Part shown: piece after piece, positions 49,544 through 60,771 of the stretch | How the letters are laid out: each line of letters starts with the position of its first letter | Numbering within the stretch: the stretch's first letter is position 1 | Assembly (NCBI GenBank): GCA_947044365.1 | Contig: OX345637.1 | Span: 124,001 to 188,000 of the forward strand | Direction: 5' to 3' | DNA from: Petrosia ficiformis | Taxonomy: Eukaryota; Porifera; Demospongiae; Haplosclerida; Petrosiidae | Length of the DNA: 64,000 bases | Notes under the pieces: generated by a model | Told to the model about the DNA's origin: nothing | What the model saw: only the letters and a program-made list of their open reading frames with translations | Databases searched by the model: none | Position numbers and translations under genes: made by a program

Positions 49544-51438
49544 TACATTATACATTAAACTCCATGGAAAGCAATCACAGAGATGGTCCCACGAGCCATA
49601 AAAAAGGAGTTACATTATAATAATTATACATAGCCTTTTTTTAAGAACATAGCATTATACACACATATATTCATTACTCATAATGATTAGTGTACCATAT
49701 GCATGTACCTTGAATGTTATTTTAGTACACCAGGTGTTTCCATGTGTAATAACTATATCTTCAAAATCACTACGTGGCCAGCAATCTAACTCAACACACC
49801 TGTAAATAATGACAAGACAATTAGATAAAACTAATAATAATTGTAAGACCAATCAGATGATCACATTTTATATACAATGCCTTCTCGTTAAATGCATTCG
49901 ACTATTAAGAGCTAACAAAATTACATGTAATCATGTAACAGTTAATATAATAATTATAAATGATATTCCACAAAATTGTTGAATGACAACAAAAGTATCC
50001 AAAATCAGTACATATACAAATAGGTGCATGTACATAATATAATTATATATATTAATTAATTATTTTTAACATGCGATGTGTACACATTATATATACACTA
50101 TAATATATATATACCCTTTCAATAATTATTATGTATTCATTTTAATTTGATGTACACACACGCAAAAGCCATCAAATGCTTACCTACATCCTGTCAATAA
50201 TATCTGAATGTACATTTCAGCTAAAGATTCAGATCTTAATTGATGTCCTGAATATATACATGTACATGTACATGTGTATCATATATATAAGCAGTATGAT
50301 GACATTACTAATTGACACAACACATACCATTAAGGTAGGTGTTATGTGAGCTATTAATAAAGTAGTGATTGAGAGGTCTACCCATATCTTGATATTGATC
50401 AAACACTCCAGGATCTAGTACCATGTTCTCTTCATTCATGAGGTATATTAGAAGATCCTTCATTGTGAGACGATCTGAGAGAGAAAAGAGTATAACCAAA
50501 TTCAAATGAAAAAGACAGTTATTTAAGAAAATACATGTACATGTATAGTAAGACAACATAAAGATTAGGAATATGACAGGAGAGACACACACAGACAGAG
50601 TCACACAGGCTCAGACACAGACACATACATGTACATAGATAGACAGATTACAGACAGATTCCCATACCACTGTCTTTTCCGTATTTTGTCATCAGCCCTT
50701 TGGCCTGCTCAGAAGTGACTAATGGATACAATATAGTATTAAGACGAGGATCTCGTTGATGCTAAAAAATAACAGTGAAGAAAAGATGAGGAGATATTGT
50801 AACTAAATGACATGTTTCTAAACATACTGTGTTCAGAAATGCCATGAATTCTTTTCCATTAACATATTGCTTCCTGGCTTTAATATTGCTGGATAAAAAA
50901 AATAACTATTAATACAAATGAAAATTAACATTTCTTAAATCATGTGATTGTCATATGATTCTTACGCTGCTTGCTTCAATACATCAAGATCAGGACCCCT
51001 GTTCTGTAGAAGAGTGTCAACCAGATTGCAATATATATCTTCAGTGAATTCAGATATCTCAACGTATGTGCCATCTTTCTATGGATTGAAAGAATGATTG
51101 CGGATTAGATTAAATAGATGGACTTTTAAATGAATGTAAATGGATTTAAAAATAACTGGAAGAGTTAAAAAAAATTTAATAATAGATGGATGGATAGATA
51201 GATGGATGGATAGATGGATTAATGGATAAATAGACAATAAAGGTATGATACTGACTGAATCTTTAACTGCTGTCTTAGCGGTTTCCAAGTAATTATCAAT
51301 AACATTAGAACCCTTGGTAACCATCATCAACTTCTGAATGTTTTTAATGAGTAACTGTCCATTACCATTAGCCTCCAGTAAAATCCTCACATAGCTAATG
51401 CATGAAATATGTACACACAAATATATTGTATATATAAT

Positions 51439-51501
<63 letters not shown>

Positions 51502-54500
51502 CGTACTGTTTCTTCAAGCCTACAGCAACTGAAATATTGAAGTCAGATTGATGATGTGCTAACTGGTTTATACTAGTTTTAAAATCCTGCAATACGATGG
51601 AGAAATTAAGCAACAAGATACAACATAGAGTATGAAGTGAGACAACATTCATACATACATGTACATCATATGTACATGTACATAAGTATGTACATATGTA
51701 TGTACATAAGTAGTCAATATATACGTGTGTACATAAGTGTACTGTACATGTACACGTACATGTACATACCGCTGCTGCCTGAGGTGTTAGGGCCATAAGG
51801 TGAGTGAGTGTCAATTTAGTAATTCCATCTTGTCTATATACCAAAGTCATACATTGTGATTCATTCAGTTCTCCCTCAACAAAACTTGTCAGAGTATCTG
51901 CTACTTTAGAATCCTGTAAATAAAATAAGTCTTTATTTATGATACATAGTGCATATTGATAATATCTTCAATAATAGCTAAACATTAGTTTTGCCTGTTA
52001 GTAAGGCATTATTAAACTAAATTACATGTCTATTGTAATAACTATAACTAAAATAAAAATAGTCCAATAATGGGCATGTTTAGTTAGTTAACTAAAACTA
52101 AACTCCTTTTATTAGTAAGCTTACAACTAAACTAAAGGTTTGAGGAACTAGGCATACTATAACTATAACTAAATGTGGTCACTATTATCAAACACTAGTA
52201 GTATACATTCTACTAATTTTAATCATATTAAGACTGCCCACATACTTAATTAAAATACCTGAGAGAGCAGAATAATACATGTTCTACTATAATTATCATT
52301 CTATTTATAGACATTAATTACTGTTCTATTAATACCTTGGCTAGCTTATATGATCTCACATCACTCAGTAACACAAGATCCCATACTAGAGCACTCTATA
52401 AGAGATAATAATAATTATATATAATCTAATTAACATGGGTAAATAAATATTGGAATGGTACATTTAACACTAAATGAATGTAAATCCTTTATTATTAAAT
52501 TATGATCATTACATATCTAGTATTCAATAGTAATGATTATATAGTAACTATGGACATTTATAAAACAGAAACCATGAACTGGCTGTTGGCACTGATGTGA
52601 CTATGGTCATTCATACATAGGCAGGGTATTTTAAGGGGGCTTGAGGGGGCGTTTCGCCCCCCCCCTCAAAATTGTTTTGCCCCCCCTGAGCCAGATATAT
52701 AATTATGCTGAAGAAGTGCCTGCAAAGTACGTACATTAGTATTATGTATTTTAGCTCCAACCTCCAACCCCCCCTCATTTTCTTGAAACATTGATTTGCC
52801 CCCATGAAATTGTTTTCTAAAAACATCCCTGCATAGGGGATACACCACTCAGTCCAGGAAGGTACAATTAAAGTTTTAACAAAGTCATTTTTGTTAAGTA
52901 TCTCCTTTAAAGCCAACAGTCCTTTGTGATCCTTGTTGTATTATGATAGACTTATAGTTAGAGGAAAAAACAGCTTCACACAATGTGTGTGTGTGTGTAA
53001 CATTTATCAAATTGATATACTAATTCTCTACCCATAATCAAACATACTTGCACAGCTCATTATGAATTCAATATTCCGAACTGCATATTGTTGTTATAAT
53101 TAATAATACCAAATATCTCTATTAGTAAGGTATTATGACTTTTTTTACTACAACTAAATTTAAAAATTATAGTAATAACTATAAATTATAATACATGTAT
53201 ATCCCGATACCGCGAAACATCAAAGTAAACCACAGGGATATATATAAGATATAGCACTGCAGTCAGCAGATATAGCACTGCTGTCAGATATAGCACCTGC
53301 CGTCGAAACAGACTACAAGAAAACAGCGCTTACCTTCTCCAAAGTGCCGACAAAAAGGTAGGAGAAGCATCAGACATCAACAAAGGTTTTGTCTTTCGTG
53401 ATATATATTGGTTATATCACAGACACTCGTGCTATATCAGATTTATAAAAACCTCGCCCTCGGGCTCAGTTTTTATAAATCTGAATAGCACTCGTGCTGT
53501 GATATAACCTATACATATAGAAAATCTCATTTAACATGCCTGAAATATTAACATTCTGACAACTATAATAATGTCATGTTGAGATAAGTAAACAAGTAGA
53601 GCTATTTATATCTGATGTTTAGTAATCCCAAACATGTTACATGTATATACATTACAACTTATAAAAACATGTATGTGTATAATGTGTACTTGTGTATATT
53701 TGTATTGATTCATAATTAGGAAGTGATGTTTGAAGTAGATATTCATGGAATTGTAAATCTGATTATATCATATACCAGCCAACTTTATATAACTTTATTT
53801 ATTAAACTACATGTCTATCCAATACGTAATTTATCCAAACATCAATATATCTATCTATCCATTCAATGCAACAATAACCTACACATTTATACATCCCTCC
53901 ACCATCCATTGATTCATCTACTCCATTCATGCATCCATTAATCCATCAATTCATTCATGTATCCATCCATGTATCCATCCACTCATCTCTCCATTCATCC
54001 ATCTATCCATCCATCCACATACTAATTTAACTATGTATTCAGCTATTGAAAGAGATAGTTATTCATCTATCCATCCAATTTATTTATAATGCTGGTTGGT
54101 ACAACTTACATCACTACCTAAATTACATCATACAATGTAGGTAGCCAGTTTATCTTGTTTTCTATTTACAGTTAGTGAATGAGACATGCAGAAATGCCTC
54201 AACAGTACATGAAAACCCTATAAAATGCACTAATCCTATCCACGTTCAAAACCTTCATAAATCACACAATATTTACAAAGCCTCTCTACCTGACTACTAT
54301 CCTCTCCTCGTGCAAAGAGAAAGAATCCTTCTTTATCAACTTTAAAAGTATACTTCTTTGGATTGTTGTCACTCTGATGAAAGAAAAATAAACAATAGTT
54401 AATAATACTATAAGGTACTCAAAAGTATTAGCAGATAATCATTCTATCATTGACTAACATCATCCCATTTGAAGAGTGTTACCCCCTCCAGGAGACTCTT

Positions 54501-54548
54501 GGGTGTTGCTGGTTTCTCCCTTTTCTTTACGATGACGTGTCCAGCCAT
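40752..54548 (-). CDS. PLCB: Phosphoinositide phospholipase C beta, about 38 exons, about 1,220 aa
   Basis: Exons: 54548-54459, 54373-54290, 52395-52336, 51913-51770, 51586-51507, 51394-51256, 51078-50966, 50888-50828, 50761-50668, 50474-50328, 50247-50184, 49799-49709, 49211-49041, 48986-48921, 48612-48507, 48303-48224, 47692-47650, 47616-47604 (13 bp), 47547-47484, 47255-47178, 47023-46936, 46379-46222, 46170-46067, 45756-45498, 45356-45152, 44810-44719, 44604-44455, 44353-44263, 43903-43815, 42919-42854, 42592-42536, 42405-42318, 42129-42115 (15 bp), 42014-41948, 41736-41660, 41288-41199, 41137-41002, 40793-40752. Domains in order: PH, EF hands, X-box ([12 protein letters not shown] and ITHG catalytic histidines; CVELDCW and IENH calcium ligands), a linker, Y-box ([20 protein letters not shown]), C2 (LSVKIISG to [11 protein letters not shown]) and a long basic coiled-coil that in PLC-beta binds G-alpha-q and membranes. 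It ends TTPDDSTL, a class I PDZ ligand. It hydrolyses PIP2 to IP3 and DAG. Phase does not close between exons 42014-41948 and 41736-41660; a small exon is probably missing there. Confidence 0.93.
41335..41510. repeat. (GAAT)n array in a PLCB intron
   Basis: GAAT repeats interrupted twice by the block GAGTGTATAAATGTAT, spaced about 67 bp apart. Confidence 0.9.
43325..43465. repeat. Short tandem repeat in a PLCB intron, 2-3 units
   Basis: GAGAATAAGAATGGGGGTAT and relatives (with TTCTAGAATGAAAGG and GGTC) occur three times, at about 43350, 43395 and 43430. Confidence 0.6.
43490..43640 (+). repeat. Dispersed repeat family B, copy 1
   Basis: Contains CTCCTTTAACAACAATAGTC then CCTTGTT and GTATTATGATAGACTTGTAG. 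The same string of blocks recurs at 52895-52990 with a few substitutions. Class unknown. Confidence 0.5.
46590..46890 (+). repeat. Dispersed repeat family A, copy 2, in a PLCB intron
   Basis: Shares TTTGGAACAAGATCAGGAG, ACAGAGATTGCTT, a CACCCCAGATAT-type block and GGGTATGTGGC with 22040-22290, in the same order and orientation. Confidence 0.6.
47715..48190. repeat. Minisatellite in a PLCB intron
   Basis: Built from TACATGTACATGTTTATATA and CATACATGTACATCTTTATA units, with a higher-order block containing TTAATTATATAGTATATAC recurring near 47865, 47995 and 48128 (spacing about 130 bp). Reading frames of Tyr-Met-His-Val type are artefacts. Confidence 0.9.
51437..51503. repeat. (AG)n tract next to a PLCB splice donor
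   Basis: On the coding strand this is (CT)n starting three bases after the GTACGT donor at 51506; it fills more than half of a 112-bp intron. Confidence 0.95.
51985..52200. mobile_element. Diverged reverse-oriented copy of the 23.3-kb MITE
   Basis: The reverse complement contains TTAGTTATAGTTATAGTATG, CTCAAACCTTTAGTTTAGTT and AGTTAACTAACTAAA blocks in the order seen at 23322-23618, and ends CTAGTGTT. It lies in the PLCB intron between exons 52395-52336 and 51913-51770. Confidence 0.6.
52615..52865. repeat. Insert with long G and C homopolymers
   Basis: Runs of C9, C7, C6 and several G6 occur in an otherwise AT-rich PLCB intron. Composition is unlike anything else in the window; probably a repeat remnant. 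The reading frames across it have no recognisable product. Confidence 0.5.
52890..52990 (+). repeat. Dispersed repeat family B, copy 2
   Basis: Shares TATTATGATAGACTTATAG and flanking CTCCTTTAA and CCTTGTT blocks with 43490-43640. Confidence 0.5.
53410..53509. repeat. Foldback palindrome 2
   Basis: Begins GGTTATATCAC and ends GTGATATAACC; arms of about 44 bp pair with small bulges around a GC-rich loop CTCGCCCTCGGGCTC. The loop sequence and the TATATCAC arm motif resemble foldback palindrome 1 at 28650-28815. Related GATATAGCAC motifs lie just upstream at 53250-53300. Confidence 0.75.
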
Positions 54549-55421
54549 TCTCCCTGTATATATATATATACATACATATATATATATGTACAATTAGGCT
54601 GTGTTTTGCAACATATTAACCACCTAGTGTTTCATTTAAGATAATTTTACATTTAACACTTAAAACACTTGAGATAAAACTAATAGTACTTATATAACCA
54701 TTCATGCAAATAGCGTTATGACAACTTACAAAAATGTGGTAAGAAAATACAACAAAACTGCCTTTTGATTCGTTATACAGTATATCTGTGTCCGCTGATC
54801 CTTCAGACTAGGTGAAAGAAGGCGAGGCACATATTTTGTATTGGGAGGGGTAACTAAGTTAGCTGTTGACTGTGTGTTGAGGGTGTGCCACAAGATGAAG
54901 ATGTAAGTTTCATAATTGTAATTATTCTCATAGTTACATCAGTAGTGCATTGTGTAATTTAACTGCACATTAGTACATAGCCTGGCCTGTGCAGATGTTA
55001 ATTAGAACTAACACTGTAGTATTAATGTCATGGGTGGCAAACCCGGACCTTGTCCAACAGTGGGTTGGTAGCCATTGGCCACCACGAGACAAGTGACTGA
55101 TGGTAATTGTACTACACAAAGCACTTGTATTTACATGATTTTTACTACATATATATATATATATATATATATAAATAATACATGTACATAATTATTGTAA
55201 TATGAGTTTCACTTTCATACACATGTGATTTTCACACGATTACCTTTGATGGCGTTATTTGAATAACTAATTCACATTTATATAGGAAACATTTATAGCT
55301 GCATGGTCACACATAATACAGATACTGCTTCTACAACTAAGACAGCTCCTGTATACAACTGAATATAATACTGAACAGAGCCCATTAATATTACAATACA
55401 GAATAGTTCATTCATTGTGTG
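54549..55421. promoter_or_regulatory. Divergent intergenic region, PLCB / SMIM12
   Basis: 873 bp between the PLCB and SMIM12 start codons. It contains two AT dinucleotide tracts (54561-54590 and 55149-55173) and no coding exon. Promoters for both genes are expected here; no specific motif can be named. Confidence 0.4.
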
Positions 55422-55610
55422 ATGGTGTGGCAGTTAGTTGTTGGTGCAGTGAGGGTGTATGCTCCCTGGATTATGTTGCCAGTAACTATTACTGTGGGAT
55501 ATATTGGATATAGTTTAGAATGGATGATACGCAAACCGAGAAATCTTGAAGGACCGAGAAGCATACAAGAACAAAGAGAAGAAAGAAGATTAGAAGAATT
55601 GAAAAAATGA
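55422..55610 (+). CDS. SMIM12: SMIM12, small integral membrane protein 12, 62 aa
   Basis: A single uninterrupted exon starting MVWQLVVGAVRVYAPWIM. One membrane span (PVTITVGYIGYSLEW) is followed by a basic then charged tail with SIQEQREERRLEELKK. The pattern RxYAPxxxxPVxxxVGxxGYxLEWxIR plus S-I-x-E-R/Q-R-E-x-R-x-L-x-E-L matches human SMIM12, which has a longer tail. I start at the ATG at 55422; no in-frame ATG precedes it. Function in the family is poorly known. Confidence 0.85.
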   Translation: MVWQLVVGAVRVYAPWIMLPVTITVGYIGYSLEWMIRKPRNLEGPRSIQEQREERRLEELKK

Positions 55611-55854
55611 TTTTGTGTTTATAATTATCAACTATATAATTAATATTATATCTGTTAATGTGAACTCTCTATACCTTATAGCAGCGACATTACAAAATTA
55701 TTCTATGTTACCTCAATTCAAAAGAACACTTAATTATTGATTTAGTTATAATGAAAGTACTAATACATAAGGATACAATCACACAAATAAATATTATAAA
55801 TGTACATACATACATTATAGTGATAAGTGTTAATATATATGCATATGGTTCTCT

Positions 55855-56217
55855 TCACATCATATATTTAGTGATTAGAGCTGTTACTGTCCCTGCAGCA
55901 AACATTATAGGTACCACAATCACTGAGTGTGTTGATAACAATCCCATTCCAGATATACCATGACCACTATAGTACATAATAATATATTATAACTACACAC
56001 TATGTACACATATATACATACATATATACATACCAAAATTACATCATACATACATATATACATACATACATACATACGTGCATACATATTCATTATAATT
56101 GTACATACAAACAAAGATAAAATAATATAGTAATAGAATTGCACCATATGTAGCTCTGTTAATGTACACACTGTACATACATATACAGTTACATACATAC
56201 ATATATATATATATATA

Positions 56218-56267
<50 letters not shown>

Positions 56268-59255
56268 AATATATATATACATATACGGCTATAGGCACAT
56301 GTAAAGAAAAGCATAATTATATATATGCATGGCTACAAACATCTGTATTTCATACCTAGTACAACCAGTTGCCATTCGAGCACCAAATAATATACATACT
56401 CCACCAATAAAAGCAGTTATAGGAGCCACTTCCGATGTAGTACCCCAAGTACCGGATAAAGTGGATGAAATAGCTCCACCTAATAATGCACCACCAACAT
56501 ATAATACCTATAAGTATATATATGTATGTACAAATGCAATGGCCATTTGTAGTGCATTACAGCATTATCATGAGGTGTGGGTGAGACAAGTATCACAAGC
56601 AAAGTGAGTTCATATGCTTGTTGAGACTATACATCAAGTGCTATATATAATTGTATGAGTGCTTTTACTGAGTCATAGTGATATGTGGGGAAATTGAAGT
56701 GCCTTTAATACAACCACACATCATACAAATATAATTTACAGATACCAAAAGGATATTTTAGTATCTATACTATAATGATGTTTTAGTATGTACAACAATA
56801 AATGACAATCTTCACTGAACAATTAACTTATAGATAGTCTCATTCCTATACATCTGCGAGTGTCTGGGAATGAGACTGAAGATTACTAACAGGGCTTTAA
56901 TATTTAAGGACTAATGATTTTTTTAGTTATTGATCTTAGCAATTTATGATGATAATACCTTTATTAATATTTATTGTTGTTCATGAAAACTACACTAATA
57001 ATTTGATGACAACTAACCTGCCACCAATTTCCCATTCCAAATCTGAAACGAGAAAAATAATTGAAATATTTTGAAGACAGTAATCCAGTATTCCCCAATC
57101 CTTGAGAAAGTAGTGTACAATATGAAGAACTTCCTCCAATTGTATCTCTAATAGTTACTATAATAGGAATCTGTAACAGTCCAATCAGAATACCTGTATG
57201 ATGAACATTATACATCATAACTATAGTACTGCTACAAAGTGATTGATACATTAAACAACATTCATAAATAGACATCAACTTGCATTTACCAACAAAAGAT
57301 GGATTCCATACTTTTTGTGCTAACATTGATACACCACTCTCAAGTGCCTAAAAATTAAAGAATGGTGACTTCTATACCCGAATAGAGATGGAGAATAGCA
57401 CAATAATGTGACTATTCATATAAAGTTAATTGTATATATCATAATACTAACTCAGTAAACTATTTTCACATTAACTCACTGGGGATTCTGTTGTCCATGG
57501 TATGACATATTCAATAGTTAGTAAAATACTTCCTAGCAACAAGACAAGTGGAATAGATATTGAGGCAAATGAGGTGTTTAAATAAGTGTCAAGACTGTAA
57601 GATGAGAAGAAACACATGTAAAGATGAGAAGGAGGAAATGTAACAAGAAGGAGGAAATGAAAAGAGAGGTAGGATGAGAAAATGAAAGGAGAAGTAGTAA
57701 ATAAAAGTAGGCAGAGGAGAAACGACTGTGTAGTACAAACAGGATCTCTACATCATCAGGGAATAAATGTTAGTATATATTTAAAATCATGGTCTTACAA
57801 TAGTTCTTTTTTATTAGGAGTAGTTGTTGGCATGTATGAATGTACTAGTCCATATAGCATTGCTCCTGTCATACATCCAGTAAATGTGATAACTAATGAA
57901 ATGATGAATTGACTATTAATGGTAATCTGGAATGATATTAGAACAGTCACCTGCATTATGTGTGCCTGTACCTAGTTGTACTAATACCATACCTGGACAC
58001 TATAAATAAGGAATGAAATGATAACTTATACTATATACATATACTACAATTATTTTGCAGTGATTTCATTCTTTTAATGGTCATTGAACTAATTAGTGTT
58101 ATCATATGGTGCATGTGGATATTAAATATAGCACATATTGTATTAAATGAATTAGTTATACTCACTGATCCAGACAGACTCATTCCCATTCCCAGTAATG
58201 CTCCACCCATTAAGGTTTGAATATGTGGTTGTGTTGTTAAAGAACTCGAGAAGTTATCTCTTATTTTCATGAATACATTTCGTGTTTGAGGTATGAAAGA
58301 AATAGCAGAGAAGACACAAACGCCTGAAAAATAAATATGTGAAGTAGATATGCACCTTATATACTCAATACAATTTGAAATAGATCAAATTCAGTTATTT
58401 ATATACTCACTTGATGTCACTGCACTTAAGAACATCTTCAACATGGTAAATTGAGAAAATAACATTTGATTTATAATCACTGCTGGTATATTAACTGAAT
58501 ATAAGAGAAGGAAAAGCATTTACACTTGACAGTGAATACTATAATGTACAGTTTTGTATTTGAGAGAGAAGTACTTAAATACCCTACAGCATATGAACTC
58601 ACCAATGTTTAAAACTAAAGGAGTGCATTGAGCTCTTATTGGGCCATTTCAACTTCAATATTTTTATAATATTAATTTAAGAAATGCAACATATAACATG
58701 TATTATTTTTGCAGAATGCGTGAAAAAAGGCAGCAAGCACTGAATTTAATAGTAAACATGTGTCATCATCACTGAGTTATTTTAAATTGTTGTGTTGTCA
58801 AATATGTCTCTGTAATGATGCATGACAGTGAGTACACATTATGTGTTAACTGCTAATTACTGTAATTTTCATTTTAACGATAATGATGGCTATACAAGTC
58901 TTCTTAAAGAATGAGTCGGCCACTGAAAAAAAACATCAAATTGATTTGTCATTCTAATAAACAAAATATTCCTTGTATTGCAGCTAGATAAATATTTATG
59001 CAGTTTAATTGCTCCTAAACACTTATGTGAGCTGAATCTGTATTCATATTACATGAACTAACCTTGTCCTTTTTCAGCAGCTACTCCAAATACAATACCA
59101 CTGCCAATAAATACTGATATTCTCAGTACATTCTTCAAAACACCATTTCTGTCAATATTGTAAGAAATCTCAGCACTTTTGTCTGTGGCTATATTCTCAG
59201 CAGTACCATCACTACCTTTAGTACGATGATTTTTAAGAACACCATTGGTTTGCAT
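55855..59255 (-). CDS. YeeE/YedE-family (Sulf_transp) membrane transporter, about 408 aa
   Basis: Exons 59255-59063, 58494-58411, 58323-58166, 57999-57799 (or split at 57951/57926), 57594-57480, 57347-57290, 57193-57018, 56507-56356 and 55966-55855. The protein is highly hydrophobic with many Gly-rich membrane segments and two half-domains. Signatures are GGALLGMGMSLSGSCPGMVL in the first half and ARMATGCTSGHGISGMGLLS with FAAGTVTALI in the second, the paired cysteine motifs of the Sulf_transp family (bacterial TsuA/YeeE imports thiosulfate). By family knowledge it may carry thiosulfate or another small sulfur compound; substrate and membrane are unknown. The N-terminal 40 residues are hydrophilic. 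Between CPGMVLVQLGTGTHNA and ITINSQFIISL the frame shifts by one base (see findings). All other junctions are in phase. Confidence 0.85.
56040..56110. repeat. Short (ACAT)n tract in a transporter intron
   Basis: ACAT units with ATAT and CGTG variants, between exons 56507-56356 and 55966-55855. Confidence 0.8.
56198..56275. repeat. (AT)n tract in the transporter intron
   Basis: TA dinucleotides with one AATTA interruption. Confidence 0.95.
56833..56874. repeat. Small hairpin repeat, copy 1
   Basis: Starts AGTCTCATTCC and ends GGAATGAGACT (perfect 11-bp arms) with a 20-bp interior containing CTGCGAGTG. Confidence 0.6.
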
Positions 59256-60037
59256 TGTTACTTAAAAAAGAGAGAAGAAATTTCATTATTAATGTCTCTT
59301 TTGCAAAATAGATAGTGTTATTTAAATATCACATGAAATCGATTCCATAAATTGCATTTTTGTTTGTAAAGAATATCCTTGTCTTATAAAACAGTTATAT
59401 ATATTTATATACAAAAATAATACTGCATAATACAATAACATTGCATCAGTTTATAATTAGTTTTACATTGTATTATATATACTGGTCTTAATAGACATAT
59501 TTATAATTATATTATAGTGACTATTGTTATATAAGATATACATAAATAGTTATAACGTAAAATATAACTTACACACCTCATGAAACAAGCACCTGATTAT
59601 AATGATCGTAATGAAATCAGTAGGCTGTTGGTTTCTCATACTGATAGGTTTCTATGTACCTATTCATATAAAGATAATAATCAATGAGTGTATGTACATG
59701 GTGGTTAGTTAATCAAAACTAATGGACAGTTTAAGTCACGTACACACACAATTGGTCACGTACACACACGTCCTGGCGCAAAATAATTACAGCGTAGGCG
59801 GGCGACACTCGTAATTAGTAGCGGGGATTTTCTATTATTCAATGCTTGGTTTTATATTATTATATACTATATAAATAAGTACTACCCATTTATATAGTAT
59901 ATAAACCAAGCATTGAATATAGTAGATATTCATTTCATTAGCAAATCGGGTCGTATGTACACTTCCAAACATTTCATGCATGAAAATTATAACATCATGT
60001 AAGGATAATAAATAACTATTATTATATAGCAGTATAT
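59256..60037. other. Intergenic, transporter 5' side / PHF10-like 3' side
   Basis: The transporter promoter should lie in the right part of its immediate upstream DNA. A tandem CACGTACACACAC motif occurs near 59738-59767, and an inverted repeat with AACCAAGCATTGAATA near 59842 and 59902. No cysteine-rich PHD-finger exon is present. Confidence 0.5.
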
Positions 60038-60728
60038 TTAATGTGTTGAATTATCATTAAGAGGAATTGATAGTTTGGTTGCTGTTGACAACGGGAGCTG
60101 TAGCAACTGTTCAGGTGTGTATCTAAAGTAAAGAAACGAATCAGTTATTATTTGTACGCATATTTGTCCTTAGTCGTCTATCTGTCTATCTATTTATCTA
60201 TCTATCTATTTATATTTGTATGTATGTATGTATGTATGTATGTATGTATGCATATATGCTTGTATGTATGTATGTATGTATGTATGTATCTATTTATCTA
60301 TCTATCCATTAATCCATATACCTTTGTACATTATCACAGTATTGTCCTGGTAATAATGCTACTGGATATCTTCCTTTATTGATACTTTCCTGTGGCTTCA
60401 TAAGTGGGCGTGGCACCAAATGAATCTAAATTATAATGACATGACTTCATTCATGTATCACATGATATCATTTACAAATCCACATGATAAGATTTACGAT
60501 ATCACATGATATTGTTTTAACAGTAGCATATACTTATCGTATATGGTTTGGTTAAAATGTATACACTAACATTTGTTTGTTTGTCAACACATCGTTTACG
60601 ATTCTCTTTCTGTTGCTCTAAACATTTTTTGTTGTATTTTACAGCTTCTTGTAGCATTTGTTGATGAAGCAAATCTTTGTCAGGAGGATCCTGTGTGACC
60701 TGATAGACAGATAGACAGATAGATAGAC

Positions 60729-60771
<43 letters not shown>

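Noticed and set aside
52611..52916. 101-codon minus-strand frame across the G/C-homopolymer insert
   Set aside because: It reads Pro/Gly runs from homopolymers within a PLCB intron and resembles nothing known; repeat remnant is more likely.
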